10,189 bases of DNA. Source: Flavobacteriaceae bacterium. Lineage in GTDB: Bacteria; Bacteroidota; Bacteroidia; Flavobacteriales; Flavobacteriaceae. The position numbers and the translations under genes were made by a program. Shown one piece after another: positions 1-6,544 of this stretch. Each line of letters begins with the position of its first letter. Position 1 is the stretch's first letter. Location: assembly GCA_030633285.1 (NCBI GenBank), contig DAOVTC010000025.1:1-10189 (forward strand), in the 5' to 3' direction. The notes below the pieces were generated by a model. It had not been told where the DNA came from, did no database searches, and saw nothing but the letters and a program-made list of their open reading frames with translations.

Positions 1-23
1 AACAATTAAATTAATTACAATGA

Positions 24-75
24 AACATTCATGACTAATAATATTGTCGCACAGGGAGATGATTAAATGAATGTT
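24..75. repeat. Inverted repeat upstream of the DoxX gene
   Basis: AACATTCAT at 24-32 and its exact reverse complement ATGAATGTT at 67-75 flank a 34-base spacer. The arms extend to 10 of 11 matches if G at 23 and CC at 76-77 are included. Arm centres are about 43 bases apart, close to four helical turns. A weak 7-of-8 match to the Bacteroidota -7 element (TAATATTG, 39-46) lies between the arms. This could be a two-site operator for the gene starting at 111, but chance is possible in DNA this AT-rich, and no regulator gene is visible here. Confidence 0.3.
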
Positions 76-110
76 CCATCTGACCGTTTAAAAACAATAA
101 AAATTAACAG

Positions 111-503
111 ATGAAACAAAAAATAAATCTAATACTAAGTATCTTATTTGGAGGTTTATTGGCTAACACAGGGCTAAATAAACTATTGCCAATAGATTTA
201 AAATACATGCCAAAACCAGAGATGCTTGATGCTGCAAAAGCAACAATGAGAGCGCTTGTAGAAAGTGGATGGATATGGGAAATGGTAGGAATTTCTCAAA
301 TTATCGGGGGTATCCTACTAATTGTTCCTAAGTATAGAGCTCTAGGTAGTATTATCTTATTGCCTGTAAATATTGGAATATTTTTATTTCACGCAATACA
401 AGATGCACCTGAAAGAATGCCGATGTCAATCATGATATTAGCAATAAATATTTGGTTTGTTTACGATTGTAGAAGAAAGTACAAGCCGTTATTTCAAAAA
501 TAA
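111..503 (+). CDS. DoxX-like small integral membrane protein
   Basis: The 130-residue protein has four likely membrane segments at about residues 6-22, 57-73, 77-95 and 104-119. That layout and length fit the DoxX/DoxD-like family. An amphipathic stretch (about 33-52) lies between segments 1 and 2. The second half carries a helix pair typical of the family, with a GGILL stretch at 66-70 and short charged loops. DoxX-family proteins are usually linked to redox or quinone chemistry in the inner membrane; in Mycobacterium tuberculosis DoxX works in a complex with a superoxide dismutase. The next gene here is a Ni-SOD 100 bases downstream, which makes a redox role attractive, although a possible terminator separates them. 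The ATG at 111 fits because the first membrane segment starts directly after it; a weaker alternative start is not visible. No catalytic residues can be named, so substrate and partner are unknown. Confidence 0.75.
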   Translation: MKQKINLILSILFGGLLANTGLNKLLPIDLKYMPKPEMLDAAKATMRALVESGWIWEMVGISQIIGGILLIVPKYRALGSIILLPVNIGIFLFHAIQDAPERMPMSIMILAINIWFVYDCRRKYKPLFQK

Positions 504-543
504 TTTTAAGATTACGAAGTGCTTTGCATTAAAAATTACTAAT

Positions 544-566
544 AGAGGAAGCTTATGCTTCTTTTG
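544..566 (+). terminator. Possible terminator after the DoxX gene
   Basis: Bases 544-552 pair with 557-565 around a TTAT loop, with core GAAGC/GCTTC and two G-T wobble pairs. The 3' arm itself ends in a short T run (562-565). It sits 40 bases past the DoxX stop and 38 bases before sodN, so it would separate the two transcripts or reduce read-through. The T tract is short, so termination may be partial. Confidence 0.45.
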
Positions 567-603
567 AATTACTTATTTAATATTAAACTAAACAATAAAA
601 ATT

Positions 604-1164
604 ATGAAAAAAACTGTTCAAATTTTTGTAGGAGTAATCCTATTTAGCTTTATAGGTGCTTTGAGCCTGCAAGCACAACAATCGTATAATAGTTTTCCTT
701 TAGAGAATATATACGATGATAGCCAAATCATTTCAAGCACAGTAGACGGACTACTACATTGCGAGATACCTTGTGGAATTTATGAAGACGGACTTCGTAT
801 TAAACTAATAAACGAACACATTGTCACCATAGAAAAATCGATGAATTTAATAAACGAACTATCAGAAGAAGAAAAACCAAATTACAATCAACTGGTTCGT
901 TGGGTAATGAACAAGGAAGAACATGCCATTAAGATACAAGAAATTGTAAGTCAGTACTTTTTACATCAACGTATTAAAGTCAAATCATCTGATGATTCAG
1001 AAGACTATAAAAATTATCTGAAACAGCTTGAATTGCTGCATAAAATTGCTGTTTGTGCCATGAAAACAAAGCAATCAACAGATTTAAAACTGATTAAATC
1101 TCTACAAGACAAAGTTAATGATTTTGAAAATGAATATTTTAAAGAACACGGTCACAAACATTAA
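604..1164 (+). CDS. sodN: Nickel superoxide dismutase precursor, exported
   Basis: The 186-residue protein contains the Ni-SOD hook HCEIPCGIY at residues 52-60, matching HCxxPCGxY. In Ni-SOD, His1 (side chain and N-terminal amine), Cys2 and Cys6 hold nickel, and Tyr9 lines the active site; these correspond to H52, C53, C57 and Y60. Downstream lie W100-V101 and KEEHA (104-108), then QYF (117-119), which fit the helical bundle of Ni-SODs. Mature length from H52 would be 135 residues, somewhat longer than the ~117 of Streptomyces. The N-terminus is a Sec signal peptide: KK at 2-3, a hydrophobic core at about 6-20 and a likely cleavage site after LQA (22-24). That leaves about 27 residues before H52, so a second cleavage would be required to free the metal-binding His. 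No sodX-type maturation protease is present in this window. Relative to the Streptomyces enzyme, Glu17 and Arg47 appear to be Lys67 and His107 by hand alignment. The C-terminus is rich in His and Lys (HGHKH), perhaps incidental metal binding. Confidence 0.9.
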   Translation: MKKTVQIFVGVILFSFIGALSLQAQQSYNSFPLENIYDDSQIISSTVDGLLHCEIPCGIYEDGLRIKLINEHIVTIEKSMNLINELSEEEKPNYNQLVRWVMNKEEHAIKIQEIVSQYFLHQRIKVKSSDDSEDYKNYLKQLELLHKIAVCAMKTKQSTDLKLIKSLQDKVNDFENEYFKEHGHKH

Positions 1165-1189
1165 TTCTTAAGTTGTTGAACACAATACA

Positions 1190-1223
1190 AATCAACCCAA
1201 ACTTAAAGTATGGGTTGATTTTA
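1190..1223 (+). terminator. Hairpin terminator after sodN, next to the sprT-like start
   Basis: AATCAACCCA (1190-1199) pairs perfectly with TGGGTTGATT (1211-1220) across an 11-base loop, followed by TTA and an AT-rich tail. It begins 25 bases after the sodN stop, as expected for an intrinsic terminator. It also ends only 14 bases before the TTG start of the next gene, so it lies in or at the edge of that gene's leader and could act as an attenuator or affect its translation. Confidence 0.65.
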
Positions 1224-1234
1224 TAATAAATCTT

Positions 1235-1837
1235 TTGAAACAATACAAAAACATTTTATCAAAATATCTCCCTGATAATTCTATAGATCAAATAGTAGAT
1301 TTGTTTGAAAAAAATCCTTGTTATCTAAAAATTGTAAATAATAGAAGTACAAAGCATGGTGATTTTAGAAAAATGCCTGATGGTACTTACCAAATTACAA
1401 TAAATCATGGTTTAAACTCCTATCGTTTTTTATTAACTTTGGTTCATGAAATTGCACATTTGATTGTTCAAAAAAAATACGGCAGGGTAAAACCTCATGG
1501 TATAGAATGGAAAATGACTTTTCAGCATTTGATGTTACCTTTTTTTAAACCTGATATTTATCCAAGAGAGATTATGGGAGTTTTGGCTAATTATATGAAA
1601 AACCCAAAAGCAAGTACAGATTCAGATATTAATTTGTCATTGGCATTAAAAAAACATGATAAAGAAAACGGAAAACATTTAATTTTTGAGTTGGCATTAT
1701 CTACTAAATTTATCCACAATAATCGTATTTTTATAAAAGGAAATAAACGAAGAACCAGACATGAATGTATGGAATTGGATACAGGAAAAAAATATTTATT
1801 TCATGCCAATGCAGAGGTTGATCTGATAAATAAATAA
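1235..1837 (+). CDS. SprT-like zinc metalloprotease domain protein
   Basis: The 200-residue protein has the zinc-protease motif HEIAH at residues 71-75, followed by a third likely zinc ligand in PHGIEW (87-92, H88); both are typical of the SprT-like domain. E72 would be the catalytic base. The rest of the N-terminal domain (LKIVNNR.T.HGDFRK at about 31-46, and ITINHGLN at 54-61) fits the family. SprT-like domains in DNA-protein-crosslink proteases (Spartan) cleave proteins on DNA; the function of the bacterial form is poorly defined. Many SprT proteins carry a C-terminal zinc ribbon; here the equivalent region (about 171-197, RRTRHECMELDTGKKYLF) keeps the fold-like pattern but only one cysteine (C178), so the ribbon probably no longer binds zinc. 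The start is TTG: the frame is open back to a stop at 1169-1171, contains no ATG before the protease core except M47, and residues from TTG match the usual family N-terminus. manC follows after 29 bases. Confidence 0.85.
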   Translation: MKQYKNILSKYLPDNSIDQIVDLFEKNPCYLKIVNNRSTKHGDFRKMPDGTYQITINHGLNSYRFLLTLVHEIAHLIVQKKYGRVKPHGIEWKMTFQHLMLPFFKPDIYPREIMGVLANYMKNPKASTDSDINLSLALKKHDKENGKHLIFELALSTKFIHNNRIFIKGNKRRTRHECMELDTGKKYLFHANAEVDLINK

Positions 1838-1866
1838 TAGATTGAATAAATAATTTAAAATTAATT

Positions 1867-2937
1867 ATGAATAAAAATTATTACGCTGTAATTATGGCAG
1901 GTGGGGTAGGCTCAAGATTTTGGCCAGTGAGCACAGAAGAAAACCCAAAGCAATTTCATGATATGTTGGGAACAGGACAATCATTAATTCAAAATACTTT
2001 TTCTCGGTTGGAGAAATTAATTCCAAAAGAAAATATACTAATCGCTACCAATAAAAAATATAAAAATTTGGTTTTAGAACATTTACCTCAAGTAAATGAA
2101 AATCAGGTTTTGTTGGAACCAGCCATGAGAAACACAGCACCTTGTATTTTATATAGTGCTTTAAAAATTCAAAACCTGAATAAAGATGCTGTAATGATTG
2201 TTGCTCCATCTGATCATTTTATTGAAAATGAAGAAGAATTTGTAAAGAATATTAAAAAAGCTTTTGATGCTTGTGAAAAACAGGATATTTTAATGACATT
2301 GGGAATAAAACCTTCAAATCCAAATACAGGATATGGTTATATCCAATTTGAAAATTCCGCGAAAGCGATTAAAAAAGTAAAAAATTTTACTGAAAAACCT
2401 AATTTTGAAACTGCAAAACAATTTTTAAAACAAGGCGATTACCTGTGGAATGCAGGTATATTTATTTGGAGTGTGAAAAGTATCATCAAATCATTTGAAA
2501 AAAGGTTAGATGAAATGTGTACACTTTTTAATGCTGGTAATTCTTATTGGAATACGAGTAAGGAGGCTGATTTTATTGAGGATAATTATGGTAAGGCAGA
2601 TAATGTTTCCATTGACTATGGTGTTATGGAAAAAGCAGAGAATGTATATGTGTTACCAGTTGATTTTGGTTGGAATGATTTAGGTACTTGGGGTTCGTTG
2701 TTTGAAAAGTTACCAAAAGATAAGAGTGATAATGCAATAATTAATGCAGAATCGGTATTTGTCAATTCTACAGGCAATATTATAAGAACACAAAAAGGAA
2801 AAAAAGTTGTAGTTCAAGGTTTGAGTAATTTTATTATTGTAGAAACAAAAGATACTATTTTGATTTTACCAAAATCTGATGAGCAAGAAATAAAACAAAT
2901 TTCTGCTGTAGCAAAAGAAAAATTTAGTTCTATTTAA
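1867..2937 (+). CDS. manC: Mannose-1-phosphate guanylyltransferase
   Basis: This 356-residue nucleotidyltransferase makes GDP-mannose from mannose 1-phosphate and GTP in the cytoplasm, feeding capsule, O-antigen or glycoprotein sugars (GDP-mannose, and GDP-fucose through it). The signature AGGVGSRFWPVS lies at 11-22, with the GTP-binding glycine loop and the family-specific R17 and W19-P20. Further family motifs are EPAMRNTAP (84-92), APSDH (113-117, with the metal-binding Asp), GYGYIQ (155-160), FTEKP (174-178), WNAGIFIW (194-201), SIDYGVMEKA (248-257) and FGWNDLGTW (267-275). The protein ends in a short left-handed beta-helix tail and lacks the C-terminal isomerase domain of the bifunctional ManC/AlgA form, so it is the short monofunctional type common in Bacteroidota. 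ATG at 1867 places the signature at the expected distance from the N-terminus. No SD site is visible. It is probably transcribed with the SprT-like gene (29-base gap); the DUF389 gene follows after 42 bases. Confidence 0.93.
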   Translation: MNKNYYAVIMAGGVGSRFWPVSTEENPKQFHDMLGTGQSLIQNTFSRLEKLIPKENILIATNKKYKNLVLEHLPQVNENQVLLEPAMRNTAPCILYSALKIQNLNKDAVMIVAPSDHFIENEEEFVKNIKKAFDACEKQDILMTLGIKPSNPNTGYGYIQFENSAKAIKKVKNFTEKPNFETAKQFLKQGDYLWNAGIFIWSVKSIIKSFEKRLDEMCTLFNAGNSYWNTSKEADFIEDNYGKADNVSIDYGVMEKAENVYVLPVDFGWNDLGTWGSLFEKLPKDKSDNAIINAESVFVNSTGNIIRTQKGKKVVVQGLSNFIIVETKDTILILPKSDEQEIKQISAVAKEKFSSI

Positions 2938-2979
2938 ATTTTTATTAGATTTACTTTGTAAATAAACAATCCCCTACAG

Positions 2980-4455
2980 ATGGAAGATAACATTGATGAT
3001 AAAAAACAAGCCCAACAATTAAAAGAGGACCAAAAACAAGATCAAAAAATTGAAGAGCATAAAGAAGAAGTTCAAAAAGAATTTAATGATTTCTTTCAAA
3101 GTACCAAGGAGTTTTTAGGAGAGCTTTTAAATATAAAATCAGGAACTGATAAAGAAGCTACTGCCCAAACTATCAAAGAAGGTATTTCTATGAAAGGGCA
3201 TACCGCATGGATTTTAGTGTTTTCTATTCTAGTTGCCTCTATTGGTTTAAATGTTAGTTCAACTGCAGTTGTTATTGGTGCCATGCTTATTTCACCATTA
3301 ATGGGGCCAATTTTAGGTGTAGGATTTTCAATAGGTATTAATGATATTGACACATTAAGATCATCTATGATCAATTTTGGGGTAATGGTTGGTTTAAGTT
3401 TATTAACCTCATTCCTTTTTTTTAGCATCCCAATATTTAAAGAAGCTACACCTGAAATTTTAGCAAGAACAAAACCTGATGTAAGAGATGTATTAATTGC
3501 TATTGCAGGTGGTTTAGCGTTAATAATTGCTATAAGCAGACCCCGACCACAGTTTAATACTGTTGCTGGTGTTGCAATCGCAACAGCGTTAATGCCTCCA
3601 TTATGTACAGCAGGCTATGGATTGGCCACAGGTCAATTCAATTACTTTGGTGGAGCAATGTTTTTGTTTACCATAAACTCTATTTTTATTGCTTTAGCTG
3701 CTTTTGCAATTACAAAATATTTACGTTTCCCAATGCTTAAGTATATCAATTCAGCTAAAAGAAAAAGAATTTCTCAAGTAGCTTCAGTAGTTGCATTGGT
3801 TATTTTTTCTTTTAGTATTTATTTGTTTTATCAACTATATCTTTTAAATGATTTTAATACTAGGGCAGGGTACTTTATTAAAAATATTAAAGATGAAGGA
3901 GTAAATATTATAGGTGATGGAAAAGAAAGTATTAATTACAATGAAAACGAAATAAAATTATATGTTTTTGGAAATAAATATGATGAAAATGATAAAAAAC
4001 GTTGGGTTTTACAATTGAAAGAATTAGGATTGAAGAATACTAAACTAACTATTTTACAAAGTCAGGATGATTCAGGAATAAGAGAAGATATTGATCAAAT
4101 AAAAGAGATGTATATCAATAATTATAAGATGTTAAGTTCTAAAGAAGAGTCTATTAAAGAAAAAAATATTAGAATAAATGAGTTAGAAAAAGATTTAAGA
4201 AAGTACTATGATAATGATATACTTTTTAATCAGGTTGTAGAAGAAATTAAAATTAACTATAATGATTTAGAAAAAATTAGTTTCGCCCGAGAATATATTA
4301 GCAATTTTGAAAAAATAGATACTTTACCTGTAATTTCTGTAAAATGGAAATCTAAAGTAAAAAATAAGCAAAGAAAAATACAAGAAGAAAAGCTTAAAAA
4401 ATGGATGGAAACCCGTTTGAAATTAAAAAATATTGAAATTAGAAGTTTGCAATAA
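2980..4455 (+). CDS. DUF389 multi-pass membrane protein
   Basis: The 491-residue protein has three parts. Residues 1-35 are highly charged and rich in Gln, Lys and Glu, likely a short coiled coil. Residues about 75-288 form the membrane domain with six or seven segments (about 75-93, 97-118, 131-152, 169-186, 193-213, 222-246, 266-288). It contains the DUF389 hallmark SSTAVVIGAMLISPLMGP (93-110), then SRPRP (186-190) and ATALMPPLCTAGYGL (201-215), where the MPP and paired glycines are typical. Residues about 290-491 are soluble: a mixed alpha/beta part (about 326-360) and a charged helical, coiled-coil-like tail (about 385-490). DUF389 proteins have no firmly established transport substrate, so none is assigned. 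Upstream, TTACTTTG (2951-2958) is a 7-of-8 match to the -7 promoter element inside the palindrome ATTTAC-TTT-GTAAAT (2949-2963), so it may have its own promoter as well as read-through from manC. It ends in tandem stops (TAATAA). Confidence 0.85.
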   Translation: MEDNIDDKKQAQQLKEDQKQDQKIEEHKEEVQKEFNDFFQSTKEFLGELLNIKSGTDKEATAQTIKEGISMKGHTAWILVFSILVASIGLNVSSTAVVIGAMLISPLMGPILGVGFSIGINDIDTLRSSMINFGVMVGLSLLTSFLFFSIPIFKEATPEILARTKPDVRDVLIAIAGGLALIIAISRPRPQFNTVAGVAIATALMPPLCTAGYGLATGQFNYFGGAMFLFTINSIFIALAAFAITKYLRFPMLKYINSAKRKRISQVASVVALVIFSFSIYLFYQLYLLNDFNTRAGYFIKNIKDEGVNIIGDGKESINYNENEIKLYVFGNKYDENDKKRWVLQLKELGLKNTKLTILQSQDDSGIREDIDQIKEMYINNYKMLSSKEESIKEKNIRINELEKDLRKYYDNDILFNQVVEEIKINYNDLEKISFAREYISNFEKIDTLPVISVKWKSKVKNKQRKIQEEKLKKWMETRLKLKNIEIRSLQ

Positions 4456-4491
4456 TAAATTTGAATATTTTTCAGAAATACATTTTTATAA

Positions 4492-5253
4492 TTAACTTTT
4501 ATTATAAACTTCCCTTACTTTTTTAAATAATTCAGAAGAGTAAACAAAATCTGTAACTGCTTTATTATCAGTTTTAAATATAGTTTTGTTAGAGCCTTCC
4601 CATGTTTTTAAACCATCTTTTAAAAAGATAATTTTCTCACCTATTTCCATAACAGAATTCATATCATGCGAATTGATAATAGTAATCATTTGATATTCAT
4701 CGGTTATTTCTTGAATTAAATTATCAATAACAATTGCAGTTCTTGGATCAAGACCTGAATTAGGTTCATCGCAAAACAAATATTTAGGATTCATAACAAT
4801 TGCTCTAGCTATGGCAACCCTTTTTTGCATACCTCCAGATATTTCTGCTGGGTATTTATTATTAACATTTTCAAGGTGTACTCTGTTTAAAACAAAATTT
4901 ACTCTATCAAGCATTTCTTCATAGCTTTGATTTGTAAACATTTTAAGTGGAAACATGATATTGCTTTCAATAGTTTCTGAATCAAATAAAGCTCCACTTT
5001 GGAATACCATACCTATTTCCTTACGTAGTAATCTTTTTTCTTTTAGAGTCATTTCATTATAATGCCTTCCATCATAACAAATACCACCTTCTTCTGGTTC
5101 AAATAACCCTAGTAAACATTTTAGTAATACAGTTTTACCTGAACCACTGGCTCCAATAATCATACTTGTATTACCTTTTTTAAAAGTAGCTGAAACACCT
5201 TTTAAAATATGGTCACCCCCAAAAGATTTATGTAAATTTGTGACTTCTATCAT
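4492..5253 (-). CDS. mlaF: ABC transporter ATPase, MlaF type
   Basis: This 253-residue nucleotide-binding subunit would power an MCE-type lipid transporter that moves phospholipids between inner and outer membrane. Every ABC ATPase motif is present: Walker A GASGSGKT (34-41), Q-loop Q85, signature SGGMQ (139-143), Walker B YLFCDE (158-163), D-loop SGLDP (166-170) and the switch histidine H196 in NSHD. The GMQKR form of the signature and the NSGLDPRTA stretch are typical of the MlaF subgroup. Residues about 205-253 form the family's C-terminal tail (EIGEKIIFLKDG, then a helical extension of DFVYSSELFKKV type). The ATG follows directly on the stop of the permease gene (TAAATG), so translation is likely coupled. 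It converges with the DUF389 gene, 36 bases away, with no clear terminator between them. Confidence 0.9.
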   Translation of the reverse strand: MIEVTNLHKSFGGDHILKGVSATFKKGNTSMIIGASGSGKTVLLKCLLGLFEPEEGGICYDGRHYNEMTLKEKRLLRKEIGMVFQSGALFDSETIESNIMFPLKMFTNQSYEEMLDRVNFVLNRVHLENVNNKYPAEISGGMQKRVAIARAIVMNPKYLFCDEPNSGLDPRTAIVIDNLIQEITDEYQMITIINSHDMNSVMEIGEKIIFLKDGLKTWEGSNKTIFKTDNKAVTDFVYSSELFKKVREVYNKS

Positions 5254-5994
5254 TTATGATAATAACATTTGAGTTAAAAAATAATTCAATACAATAATTA
5301 CTACACTTGTCCAAACTACTGCTTTAGTACTAGCTTTTCCAACTTCAAGAGAGCCTCCTTTGACATAAAATCCGTAAAAAGAAGGAACTGTAGCTATAAT
5401 AAAAGCAAAGACCATGGTTTTTGTTAACGAATATCTGATGAAATATGGTTTAAAGTCTAATTGAATACCAGTAATATAATCATCAGCTGAAAATAAACCG
5501 GTAGCATAACCGGCTACCCATCCTCCAAATATTCCTAAAAACATAGCTAATAGTACAATAAAAGGATAAAATAAAACAGCAGCTATAACTTTTGGTAAAA
5601 CTAAGTGATTTAAAGCGTTCACTCCCATTACTTCTAAAGCATCAATTTGTTCTGTAACTCTCATTGTTCCTATGCTTGAAGTGATATATGAGCCAACTTT
5701 TCCTGCCAAAATAATTGACATGAAGGTTGGTGCAAACTCCAAAATAATAGATCTTTTTGTCGCAAAACCTATTAAGTATTTTGGTATCCATGGATTGTCA
5801 ACATTTAAACCTGTTTGTATCGCTACAACACCACCAACAAAAAATGATATAAAAGCAACAATACCAATTGATTTTAAACCTAATTCTTCAATTTCTTTGA
5901 ATAAATGTTCCCAAAAAATGGATCTTTTTTGAGGCTTTCTAAATACCTGACCCAACATCATAAAATATTTCCCTATATTTTTAATGTATTTCAT
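5254..5994 (-). CDS. mlaE: MlaE-family lipid ABC transporter permease
   Basis: The 246-residue inner-membrane permease pairs with the ATPase downstream. An amphipathic N-terminal helix (about 1-40) is followed by hydrophobic segments at about 42-63, 84-97, 135-163, 190-207 and 223-244. The core family motif GSYITSSIGTMRVTEQIDAL (101-120) contains the EQIDAL coupling helix that contacts the ATPase. GGSLEVGKASTKAVVWT (213-229) matches the C-terminal MlaE signature. Length is close to the usual ~250-260. The ATG at 5994 is the first in frame, and the protein starts with the normal N-terminal helix. The gene for MlaD (MCE domain), which normally completes the complex, is not adjacent; in many Bacteroidota it lies elsewhere, so this is not necessarily a defect. 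A weak -7 element (TATTTTAG on the - strand, plus coordinates 6011-6018) may drive the pair. Confidence 0.9.
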   Translation of the reverse strand: MKYIKNIGKYFMMLGQVFRKPQKRSIFWEHLFKEIEELGLKSIGIVAFISFFVGGVVAIQTGLNVDNPWIPKYLIGFATKRSIILEFAPTFMSIILAGKVGSYITSSIGTMRVTEQIDALEVMGVNALNHLVLPKVIAAVLFYPFIVLLAMFLGIFGGWVAGYATGLFSADDYITGIQLDFKPYFIRYSLTKTMVFAFIIATVPSFYGFYVKGGSLEVGKASTKAVVWTSVVIIVLNYFLTQMLLS

Positions 5995-6386
5995 ATTTCT
6001 TAGTATAGTGCTAAAATATTAAAATTTCTTACTGTTTTACTAAATTTTAAAAATATTATTATATTTTATTATTTAGAAAATCCATTTTTTAACCATTAAC
6101 AAGAAAACTTTTAATATTTTATTTTTGATTTATGTTTCAAAATGAATGCTCAATATAGCTCCATATTTAATTGTAAAAAATTACAATACTTTTTTTATAC
6201 ATTGATTCAATTAATTGCTTAAGATCTTTGTCATGATTTACATGATCTAGGAATAGATGTTAAATGGATATAAAAAGAAAATCAAAAATTTTGTACATTA
6301 TAAATCTTACTCTTAGGTATTTGTTAATATATTGGAATTACATTTTTTGATTTATATATAAGTATAAAATATTGTAATACAGGTAC
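5995..6386. other. Intergenic stretch with no convincing gene
   Basis: I see no open frame with protein-like composition on either strand, no RNA gene and no mobile-element ends. The left end is the promoter region of mlaE. A short AT-only hairpin, ATTGTAA-AAAA-TTACAAT (6170-6187), is followed by a T run (6191-6196) and could be a weak + strand terminator, but it has no GC core. The rest is low-complexity A/T sequence that continues into the duplicated element starting at 6387. Confidence 0.6.
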
Positions 6387-6488
6387 TTAAAATCAAAAAA
6401 CTCTCCATTTTTCTGGAGAGTTTTTCTTCTTTAACAATAACAATTTTCCCTAGTTTTATTTTAAAAAAACTAATGAGATTATACAACG
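6387..6488. repeat. Direct repeat element, copy 1 (102 bases)
   Basis: This block recurs at 6545-6646 with 100 of 102 identical bases, a period of 158. The two differences are C/T in the hairpin loop (6413 versus 6571) and T/C just after it (6425 versus 6583). It holds a GC-cored hairpin (6396-6425) and a second AT hairpin, TAGTTTT/AAAACTA (6451-6472), with the conserved strings CAATTTTCCC between them and ATACAACG at the end. There is no coding potential. Flanking bases show weak further similarity between copies, so the original duplication was probably longer and the core stayed conserved. Confidence 0.9.
6396..6425. terminator. Bidirectional hairpin terminator in repeat copy 1
   Basis: AAAAACTCTCCA (6396-6407) pairs with TGGAGAGTTTTT (6414-6425) over a 6-base loop, 12 pairs in all. 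A-rich sequence before and T-rich sequence after make it functional in either direction on sequence grounds. On the - strand it would be the second of two terminators behind the helicase/DUF481 operon; on the + strand it could end an RNA begun in the gene-free region. Confidence 0.7.
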
Positions 6489-6544
6489 CATTTATTATTT
6501 TTATATTGCTATTGGGCTTAAAAATCATTGAAATTGGGTAGTTT

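Noticed and set aside
2..34. Frame open from the left edge ending in TGA at 32-34, possible tail of an upstream gene
   Set aside because: Only ten codons, low complexity, and no family resemblance to support a coding call.
31..114. Two tiny frames (31-66 and 67-114), the second overlapping the DoxX start as ATGA and preceded by an SD-like AGGGAG at 53-58
   Set aside because: The overlap and SD-like site are suggestive of translational coupling, but the 11- and 15-codon peptides have no recognisable features and such frames arise by chance.
3096..3428. Antisense open frame within the DUF389 gene (110 codons)
   Set aside because: Shadow of a membrane-protein gene with clear family motifs on the other strand; its composition shows no domain, and it has no promoter or neighbour.
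5672..5932. Open frame antisense to mlaE (86 codons)
   Set aside because: Entirely inside a well-supported gene and without recognisable protein features.
6142..6222. 26-codon frame in the gene-free region
   Set aside because: Short, interrupted by an AT hairpin, no similarity that I recognise; the continuation past the stop also gives no clear gene relic.
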